A stretch of DNA of 6,464 nt from Bacteroidota bacterium (lineage in GTDB: Bacteria > Bacteroidota > Bacteroidia > Bacteroidales > B39-G9): assembly GCA_003648455.1 (NCBI GenBank), contig QMPG01000182.1, forward strand, positions 1 through 6,464, written 5' to 3'. How positions within the stretch are numbered: position 1 is the stretch's first letter; every line of letters starts with the position of its first letter. A program made the position numbers and the translations under genes. The notes beneath the pieces were generated by a model. The model was given only the letters and a program-made list of their open reading frames with translations. It made no database searches and was not told the DNA's origin. Below are positions 1 to 5,211 of the stretch, one piece after another.

Positions 1-22
1 AGAATTTATAAAATATTTTAAA

Positions 23-35
23 GTGCCGTAGGTAC
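23..35. repeat. Short GC-richer hairpin, possible part of a dispersed repeat
   Basis: The sequence gtgccgtaggtac can fold as a five-pair stem (GTGCC with GGTAC, one G-U pair when read as RNA) around a GTA loop. It is a GC-richer island in a non-coding stretch (1-122) that is otherwise almost all A and T. AT-rich arms on either side (about 9-22 and 42-53) are imperfect inverted repeats of one another. I have a vague impression that similar GCCGTAGGTAC cores recur between genes in Bacteroidota genomes, but I cannot verify this from one copy. It lies outside the terminator of the arcC-arcB unit. No gene is visible in 1-122. Confidence 0.3.
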
Positions 36-122
36 GTCCTGTTTAAATATTTAGAAAGTTTTAAAATTTATCGGACAGCAATAATTATTTTATTATAATC
101 CACCCTAATTTTAAATTGACCC

Positions 123-160
123 AAAAAAACCTCAACGCAAATATCAGCATTGAGGCTTTT
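123..160 (-). terminator. Intrinsic terminator of the arcC-arcB unit
   Basis: Read on the minus strand, CCTCAA (complement of 150-155) pairs with TTGAGG (complement of 130-135). A further GC pair step (137-138 with 147-148) lies inside, after one mismatch. The stem is followed directly by seven T residues (complement of 123-129). The stem begins about 30 bases past the arcB stop codon, so this is a standard rho-independent terminator. On the plus strand the same stem is followed by only four T residues, after one C, so it may work weakly in that direction too. Confidence 0.82.
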
Positions 161-186
161 AACATCTATCATGAAAAAAAACAATA

Positions 187-1188
187 TTATCGTCCTAAAG
201 TTGCAACCATAATAGCTTTAATAGTGTGTAAACGATTTTCAGCTTCATCAAAAACCAAAGAAGCTTCAGATTCGAAAACATCTTCGGTTACTTCCATGCT
301 TTCAATTCCGAATTTTTGGTAAATTTGCTCACCAACTACTGTCTGTCTGTTATGAAATGCAGGAAGACAATGTAAAAATTTTACATTTTTATTGCCTGTA
401 GCATCCATTGCTTGCTTATTAACCTGATAAGGTTTTAATAATTTAATTCTTTCTTCCCAAACAGAATCTTCTTCACCCATTGAAACCCAAACATCAGAAT
501 AAAGGAAATCACAACCTTTAACAGCTTTTTTAACATCGTCTGTAATTAAGATTTTAGCACCTGTTTGTTTAGCAATCTCTTTACATTTATTAACTAATTC
601 GTCGTTTGGTTGACAAGATTTAGGAGCAGCAGCTCTAAAATCCATACCCAATTTTGCAGCAATAACCATTAATGAATTACCCATATTGTTTTTAGCATCA
701 CCTAAAAAACAAAAAGACATTTCGCTAACAGGCTTATCTGAGTGCTCTTTCATAGTTAATAAATCAGCTAGAACCTGAGTTGGGTGAAATTCGGTAGTTA
801 AACCATTCCATACAGGTACACCTGCATTTGCGGCTAATTCTTCAACAATTTCTTGCCCAAAACCACGATACTCAATACCATCATACATTCTGCCAAGAAC
901 TCTTGCAGTATCTTTCATTGATTCTTTATAACCAATTTGAGAACCTGAAGGTCCCAAATAAGTAACATGAGCTCCTTGATCTAAAGCAGCAACCTCAAAA
1001 GCACAACGAGTACGTGTTGATGATTTTTCAAATATTAAAGCAATATTTTTGCCTTTTAAATTTTGAGTTTCTGTTCCTGCATATTTTGCCTTTTTCAAAT
1101 CAGCAGCAAGGTCTAATAAAAAATTAATTTCTTTTGGAGTATAATTTAACAAAGTTGTTAAATTTCTGTTTCTTAAATTAAAAGCCAT
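187..1188 (-). CDS. arcB: Ornithine carbamoyltransferase (catabolic ArcB or anabolic ArgF type)
   Basis: Cytoplasmic enzyme that interconverts ornithine + carbamoyl phosphate and citrulline + phosphate. The 333-residue length is normal. The family motifs are intact: the carbamoyl-phosphate loop STRTR (57-61), HPTQ (135-138), the ornithine-side motif DVWVSMGE (232-239) and the HCLP catalytic loop (273-276). The sequence is close to E. coli ArgI/ArgF over its whole length (for example [10 protein letters not shown] near residue 77 and VLGRMYDGI near 97). It is therefore a true ornithine enzyme and not the N-succinyl- or N-acetylornithine transcarbamylase that some Bacteroidetes use. The ATG at 1188 starts the conserved N-terminus; no Shine-Dalgarno is seen, as usual in this phylum. 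It follows arcC by 44 bases on the same strand, and a terminator comes after it. Co-transcription with carbamate kinase favours the catabolic role (citrulline breakdown, symbol arcB), but sequence alone does not exclude argF. Confidence 0.95.
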   Translation of the reverse strand: MAFNLRNRNLTTLLNYTPKEINFLLDLAADLKKAKYAGTETQNLKGKNIALIFEKSSTRTRCAFEVAALDQGAHVTYLGPSGSQIGYKESMKDTARVLGRMYDGIEYRGFGQEIVEELAANAGVPVWNGLTTEFHPTQVLADLLTMKEHSDKPVSEMSFCFLGDAKNNMGNSLMVIAAKLGMDFRAAAPKSCQPNDELVNKCKEIAKQTGAKILITDDVKKAVKGCDFLYSDVWVSMGEEDSVWEERIKLLKPYQVNKQAMDATGNKNVKFLHCLPAFHNRQTVVGEQIYQKFGIESMEVTEDVFESEASLVFDEAENRLHTIKAIMVATLGR

Positions 1189-1232
1189 GATAATATAATT
1201 TAATTGTTATTTAAAAATTGTTATAAAAAATT

Positions 1233-2189
1233 CTAATCTTCGTAATTTAAAGTAATTTTTGTACCGTAAGATTTATCTTCAAGTTTGGTTGATTCTGTAA
1301 TGATAGCTTTGCTTCCACCATCTTCAACAAATTTTAGACAAGCACGAACTTTTGGAGCCATACTTCCTTCGGCAAACATACCTTGCTCAAGATATTTCTC
1401 TGTGTCTTTTTTATCTATAAACTCTAATTTCTTTTCGTTTTCTTTTTTATAATTAAGATAAACAAAAGGAACATCGGTTAAGATATAAAACTCATCTGCT
1501 TTAACCTTTGCACCAACCATAGCAGAAGCTAAATCTTTATCAATAACTGCTTCAGATGGACGAACATTATTGTTTTCGTCAATATAAACAGGGATGCCTC
1601 CTCCACCAACAGTGATGACAATATTTCCTTGTCGTGCAAGATCTTCAACTATTTGAGCATTCATAAAACTTATTGGTTTAGGTGAAGGAACAACTCTTCG
1701 CCATCCGCCGTTAGCTTTTACTTCTTCTTTAAAAATCCAACCTTTTTCTTTTGCTAATTTATCTGCTTGTTCTTTGTCGTAAATTTTACCGACTCTTTTT
1801 TGCGGGTCTTGAAAAGCAGGGTCATTCTTATCAACAATAACTTGTGTTACAATTGTTACAACTTCCTTGTCAATATTATTTTCTTTAAGAACATTGCGTA
1901 ACATTCTTTCAATCATATAACCAATGCCACCTTGCGAATCAGCAACACAAATATCTAAAGGCATTTGAGCAATATTATACATTTGCTCTCCTGCATCGTT
2001 TCTCATTAAAATATTTCCAACCTGAGGTCCGTTACCGTGTGCAATAATTATATCATAACCATCTTTAATTAAATATAATAAATTTTTTAATGTATCGGCA
2101 GTGTTTTGCTCTTGTTCCTCAATTGTTCCTATTTGATTTCCTCTTAATAATGCATTTCCTCCCAATGCAACAACAGCTAATTTTTTCAT
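1233..2189 (-). CDS. arcC: Carbamate kinase
   Basis: Cytoplasmic enzyme of the amino-acid kinase family. It transfers the phosphate of carbamoyl phosphate to ADP, giving ATP and carbamate, which falls apart to ammonia and CO2. Length (318 residues) is typical. Visible signatures are the N-terminal ALGGNALL (8-15), HGNGPQVGN (51-59), the RRVVPSPKP segment (164-172), the glycine-rich VGGGGIPV (194-201), AVIDKDLAS (214-222), the nucleotide-site TDV (238-240) and GSMAPKV (275-281). The start at 2189 gives the usual MKKLAVVALGGNA beginning, and a Bacteroidetes-type -7 element lies about 40 bases upstream. It is the first gene of a two-gene unit with ornithine carbamoyltransferase, which supplies its substrate from citrulline. 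No arginine deiminase gene is present, so the source of citrulline is open. Confidence 0.96.
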   Translation of the reverse strand: MKKLAVVALGGNALLRGNQIGTIEEQEQNTADTLKNLLYLIKDGYDIIIAHGNGPQVGNILMRNDAGEQMYNIAQMPLDICVADSQGGIGYMIERMLRNVLKENNIDKEVVTIVTQVIVDKNDPAFQDPQKRVGKIYDKEQADKLAKEKGWIFKEEVKANGGWRRVVPSPKPISFMNAQIVEDLARQGNIVITVGGGGIPVYIDENNNVRPSEAVIDKDLASAMVGAKVKADEFYILTDVPFVYLNYKKENEKKLEFIDKKDTEKYLEQGMFAEGSMAPKVRACLKFVEDGGSKAIITESTKLEDKSYGTKITLNYED

Positions 2190-2228
2190 ATCTATATATT
2201 TTTATTTGTAAATTAGAATTTTAGATTG

Positions 2229-2236
2229 CAAATTTA
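2229..2236 (-). promoter_or_regulatory. Candidate -7 element (TAnnTTTG) for arcC-arcB
   Basis: Read on the minus strand the bases are TAAATTTG, a full match to the Bacteroidetes -7 consensus TAnnTTTG, about 40 bases before the arcC start. Transcription would begin near 2222 and leave a leader of roughly 30 bases. No clear TTTG -33 box is found at the expected distance, so the call rests on one short motif in AT-rich sequence. Confidence 0.35.
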
Positions 2237-2393
2237 TAAATATTTTTTGATATTTCTTATTATGATGAAAAATAGAGTCTCTTATCTAATTATTTATTTT
2301 TCAATAAATTACAACTTAAATTTAAAAAAGATATTTTTTAACATATTTTTTTAATAAAATTCAAATAATTTGTCAATATAATTTTATTTTATT

Positions 2394-2420
2394 TTTGACG
2401 GAATATCCTATATACTTTTG
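2394..2420 (+). promoter_or_regulatory. Candidate Bacteroidetes-type promoter of the PqqD/ATP-grasp operon
   Basis: TTTG at 2394-2397 is followed after 15 bases by TACTTTTG at 2413-2420, which fits the TAnnTTTG -7 consensus. The spacing is slightly shorter than the range usually quoted for this phylum. Transcription would start near 2427, giving a leader of about 110 bases to the ATG at 2536. It is the only pair of such elements I found in the right orientation upstream of the operon. Confidence 0.45.
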
Positions 2421-2535
2421 AAAATCAGACATTCAAATTAAAATCTCCCAAAAAACAGTTGTTTCTTTCGTATTTCTTTATATTTTTTTTATATTGACCT
2501 TGTATATACTAATAAATTTACTAATAAATAAAAAA

Positions 2536-2781
2536 ATGAGAGTCAAAAAAAATATTGCAATAAGCGAAACAGGGTTTATTTTTAATCCTGCAACAGGAGA
2601 TTCTTTTACCTTAAATCCAATTGGCTTAGAAATTTTATCTTTTATTGAAAAAAATAAAAAGTATGAAGAAATAGCAAATACTATACTGGAAAAATATGAT
2701 GTTGATTCAATTACATTTGAGAAAAATTATTACGATTTTATTCAAATGCTGAAAAATAATCATCTTCTTGAAATTGAATAA
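2536..2781 (+). CDS. PqqD-like protein (RiPP recognition element fold)
   Basis: Small soluble protein of 81 residues. The pattern matches the PqqD family: an N-terminal strand pair ending in FIFNPATGDSFTLN (14-27), where family members have a 'leaves-no-gap' strand, turn and LN motif, then a helix (PIGLEILSFIEKN, 28-40), a KYEEIANTILEKYDVD segment (42-57), and a last helix closing on LLEIE. PqqD-like domains bind leader peptides and present them to modifying enzymes; that is known for the family, not shown here. The reading frame can be extended to a TTG at 2494, but the added residues (TLYILINLLINKK) are translated AT-rich leader, and the ATG at 2536 gives the normal family start. It leads a tight operon, 11 bases before the ATP-grasp gene. 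No radical SAM gene, the usual PqqD partner, is nearby. The chain ends in Glu, which could be relevant if it acts as a carrier (speculative). Confidence 0.8.
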   Translation: MRVKKNIAISETGFIFNPATGDSFTLNPIGLEILSFIEKNKKYEEIANTILEKYDVDSITFEKNYYDFIQMLKNNHLLEIE

Positions 2782-2792
2782 AATTTAAAATA

Positions 2793-3839
2793 ATGGCAAA
2801 ACCAAAATATACTATTGCAGTAACCGGCTTAAACAACACTGATAATCCTGGTCCGGGAGTACCCGTGATAAGAGGATTGAGAGAAGCAGAGACTTTTGAT
2901 GTTAGAATTGTTGGATTAGCATACGAAAATTTAGAACCCGGAATATACATGCCCAACACAACCGACAAAACATATCAAATACCCTATCCTTCGGCAGGTG
3001 CTGAAGCTTTCATGAAAAGGATTGAATATATTCATAGTCGTGAAAAATTAAATTGCATAATACCAAATTTTGATGCAGAGCTGTTTACTTTCATGAAAAA
3101 TGAAAAAAAACTGGCACAAATGGGGATAAAAACTTTTTTGCCCAGCATTCAGCAATTTGAAGAAAGACATAAAGCAAATCTGCCTTCTTTTGGTGAAAAA
3201 TATAACATTCAAGTACCAAAAAGCATAGCAGTTACCAACATATCAGATTTATCAAAAATAAATGATAAATTTGATTTTCCTATTTTGGTAAAAGGAAAAT
3301 TCTATGACGCTTATATTGTTTATAACTTAGAACAATTACAATATTATTTTAATAAAATAGCTTCGAAGTGGGGAGTTCCTGTCATTGTGCAACAATTTAT
3401 AAGAGGAACGGAAGTTAATGTAGTTGCTTTGGGCGATGGTAAAGGAAATACTATTGGAGCTGTGCCAATGCGCAAGCAATATATTACAGACAAGGGAAAA
3501 GCATGGGGAGGTATTACATTAAGTGATGAAAAAATGCTTGAAATAACTCATGATTTAATCAAAAGAACACGATGGCGAGGAGGAATGGAGCTTGAAATGA
3601 TTAAAACTGATGATAATAAATATTTTATGATAGAAATTAACCCCAGAATTCCGGCTTGGGTATATCTTGCTAACGGTGCCGGTCAAAACTTGCCCGAAGC
3701 ATTGGTCAATTTAGCTATGGGAATTGATGTTAAGCCATATAAAACATATAAAACAGGAATAATGTTTGTACGTTATTCTTATGATTTAATTGGTGATATT
3801 TCTCAATTTGAAAAATTAAATATAAACGGCGAATTATAA
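2793..3839 (+). CDS. ATP-grasp ligase, carbamoyl-phosphate-synthase/PylC-like, substrate unknown
   Basis: Soluble ATP-dependent carboxylate-amine ligase of 348 residues. An N-terminal Rossmann-like pre-ATP-grasp domain opens with IAVTGLNNTDNPGPGVPVIR (8-27), resembling the start of CarB and PylC relatives. The central ATP-grasp fold shows FPILVKGK (162-169, K167 as likely nucleotide-binding lysine), VIVQQFIRGTEVNV (197-210, the hinge and a ribose-binding acidic residue), a glycine-rich loop near 234-242 and the metal site LEM...MIEINPR (267-285, E281 and N283). Enzymes of this fold form an acyl phosphate and join it to an amine or thiol. There is no glutaminase subunit, so it is not a carbamoyl-phosphate synthase. 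It sits between a PqqD-like protein and a PLP decarboxylase, with gaps of 11 and 13 bases, so the three probably act in one pathway: ligation to a peptide, amino acid or carrier is likely. The actual substrates cannot be read from the sequence. Confidence 0.85.
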   Translation: MAKPKYTIAVTGLNNTDNPGPGVPVIRGLREAETFDVRIVGLAYENLEPGIYMPNTTDKTYQIPYPSAGAEAFMKRIEYIHSREKLNCIIPNFDAELFTFMKNEKKLAQMGIKTFLPSIQQFEERHKANLPSFGEKYNIQVPKSIAVTNISDLSKINDKFDFPILVKGKFYDAYIVYNLEQLQYYFNKIASKWGVPVIVQQFIRGTEVNVVALGDGKGNTIGAVPMRKQYITDKGKAWGGITLSDEKMLEITHDLIKRTRWRGGMELEMIKTDDNKYFMIEINPRIPAWVYLANGAGQNLPEALVNLAMGIDVKPYKTYKTGIMFVRYSYDLIGDISQFEKLNINGEL

Positions 3840-3852
3840 ATAACAAATAATT

Positions 3853-5202
3853 ATGGAAAAATTAAGATACGAACCACCAATCATAAATAAAGTTAATGCA
3901 GGAATGCCCGATAAATTTGGCATGAATGTTACTACAAATCCAATAAGTTATATTGATGGTGTCTCAGTTAAAGACCTATTAAAAGATTATGGGTCACCTT
4001 TGTTTGTTTTATCTGAAAAAACGATTGCAGAAACTTATAATAAATCAAAAAGAGCTTTTACCAGTCGTTATCCAAAAATTCAGTTTGCCTGGTCGTATAA
4101 AACAAACTATCTTGATGCTGTTTGCTCTATATTCCATAAACTTGGTTCGTGGGCAGAAGTTGTTTCCGGTTTTGAATATGATAAAGCTTTAAAAAATGGA
4201 GTAGAAGGGAAACATATAATTTTTAACGGACCCGATAAAAGCAAAGAAGATTTAATAAAAGCCGTAAAAAATGGTTCTTTAATACACATTGACCATTTTG
4301 ATGAACTGTATATGTTAATAGAAATAGCCGACAGCATTGAAGAAACTCCAAAAGTAGCTATAAGAATAAATATGGATACCGGCATTTATCCTCAATGGGA
4401 TCGTTTTGGTTTTAACTATGAAAACGGGGAAGCATGGAATGCAATTAACCGCATTATGATTAGCAAGAAATTAAATTTGGTAGGTCTTCATTGTCACATT
4501 GGTACATATATGATGAGCCCTTCGCCATATGCTGTTGCTACAAAAAAATTAATTAGCCTTGCTCTTGAGCTTGACCATAAATACAATCACAAAATAAAAT
4601 ATCTCGATTTAGGTGGCGGTTTTGCTTCAAAAAACACACTTAAAGGAGCTTATTTACCCGGAACCGACACATGTCCTTCTTTTGACGATTATGCCGATGC
4701 CATAACAAATGTGATTATAAATTCTCAGATATCTCACGAAAATCTGCCAACTTTAATTCTGGAAACAGGCAGAGCTCTTATTGATGATGCCGGTTACCTT
4801 TTGGGAACAGTATTGGCAAACAAAAGACTTGCCAGTGGTCGTCGTGCAACAATTATTGATATTGGAGTTAATATGCTGTTTACTTCATTTTGGTATGAAC
4901 ATGAAATTTTTCCTGCACAACAATGCTCATCACAAACTGAAGATACTACTATTTATGGTCCTTTATGTATGAATATTGATGTTATTCGTCAAGCAATTCA
5001 GTTCCCGATTTTGCAAAAAGGTGACAATGTAGTTATCAAACGTATTGGTGCATATAATATGACACAGTGGATGCAGTTTATTACTTTGCGACCGAAAATT
5101 ATATTAATAGATACTGAAAGCAAAGTTCATATCATTAGAAAAAATGAAACTAATTTAGTTTTTGAGAATCTTGAAAACACACCTGATTATTTAAAAAAAT
5201 AA
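3853..5202 (+). CDS. PLP-dependent decarboxylase, DapDC/ODC fold (type III), substrate unknown
   Basis: Cytoplasmic enzyme of 449 residues with an alanine-racemase-type barrel and C-terminal beta domain. Catalytic features are present: Schiff-base lysine K83 in AWSYKTNY, HCHIGT (213-218), the phosphate-binding LGGGF (253-257), ETGR (304-307, usually EPGR), active-site cysteine C372 in GPLCMNID, and GAY (399-401). A PLP decarboxylase is therefore secure. The residue after the cysteine, Glu in diaminopimelate decarboxylase (CES) and Asp in ornithine decarboxylase (CDG), is Met here, so lysine biosynthesis or ordinary polyamine formation is unlikely. An N-terminal extension of about 32 residues precedes the usual 'DGVSV..L...YGSPLFV' start (35-52) and carries YEPPII (6-11), similar to leader motifs bound by PqqD-like domains. 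It lies 13 bases after the ATP-grasp gene. The ATP-grasp/decarboxylase pair recalls BtrJ/BtrK of butirosin synthesis, where a carrier-bound glutamate is decarboxylated. Confidence 0.88.
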   Translation: MEKLRYEPPIINKVNAGMPDKFGMNVTTNPISYIDGVSVKDLLKDYGSPLFVLSEKTIAETYNKSKRAFTSRYPKIQFAWSYKTNYLDAVCSIFHKLGSWAEVVSGFEYDKALKNGVEGKHIIFNGPDKSKEDLIKAVKNGSLIHIDHFDELYMLIEIADSIEETPKVAIRINMDTGIYPQWDRFGFNYENGEAWNAINRIMISKKLNLVGLHCHIGTYMMSPSPYAVATKKLISLALELDHKYNHKIKYLDLGGGFASKNTLKGAYLPGTDTCPSFDDYADAITNVIINSQISHENLPTLILETGRALIDDAGYLLGTVLANKRLASGRRATIIDIGVNMLFTSFWYEHEIFPAQQCSSQTEDTTIYGPLCMNIDVIRQAIQFPILQKGDNVVIKRIGAYNMTQWMQFITLRPKIILIDTESKVHIIRKNETNLVFENLENTPDYLKK

Positions 5203-5211
5203 TTTTATAAA

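Larger units (their letters stand above)
2190..2535. other. Divergent intergenic control region
   Basis: About 350 bases, nearly all A and T, separate the divergent arcC and PqqD-like genes. Candidate promoters face each way (2229-2236 minus, 2394-2420 plus). An all-A/T inverted repeat of 8 bases with a 4-base gap lies at 2322-2341, and a small palindrome AAACA-GT-TGTTT lies at 2453-2464, just downstream of the plus-strand promoter. Either could bind a regulator, but both are short and could arise by chance in such biased sequence. I see no tRNA, riboswitch or convincing small gene here. Confidence 0.6.

Noticed and set aside
116..322. Plus-strand ORF of 68 codons at the left edge.
   Set aside because: It runs through the terminator stem and antisense to the well-supported arcB coding region, with no recognisable protein features.
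2322..2341. Inverted repeat TTAAAAAA-gata-TTTTTTAA as a terminator.
   Set aside because: The stem is all A-T pairs, and no gene ends nearby; such repeats are expected by chance in this composition.
2262..2354. Plus-strand ORF of 30 codons starting MMKNRVSYL in the intergenic region, considered as a RiPP precursor.
   Set aside because: Composition (Ile, Phe, Asn, Lys, Tyr) is what random AT-rich sequence gives, it lies upstream of the candidate promoter, and it shows no leader or core motif.
2395..2416. TTGACG and TATACT as a sigma-70 style promoter.
   Set aside because: Only 10 bases separate the two hexamers, against about 17 expected; the overlapping Bacteroidetes-type elements fit better.
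2793..3839. Carbamoyl-phosphate synthase large subunit or fragment.
   Set aside because: The protein has a single ATP-grasp unit, no partner glutaminase gene is nearby, and the context is a PqqD-like/decarboxylase operon.
4107..4385. Minus-strand ORF of 92 codons inside the decarboxylase gene, and similar short ORFs at 2738-2968, 3989-4192 and 4781-4972.
   Set aside because: They overlap strongly conserved coding sequence in another frame or strand and resemble no known family.
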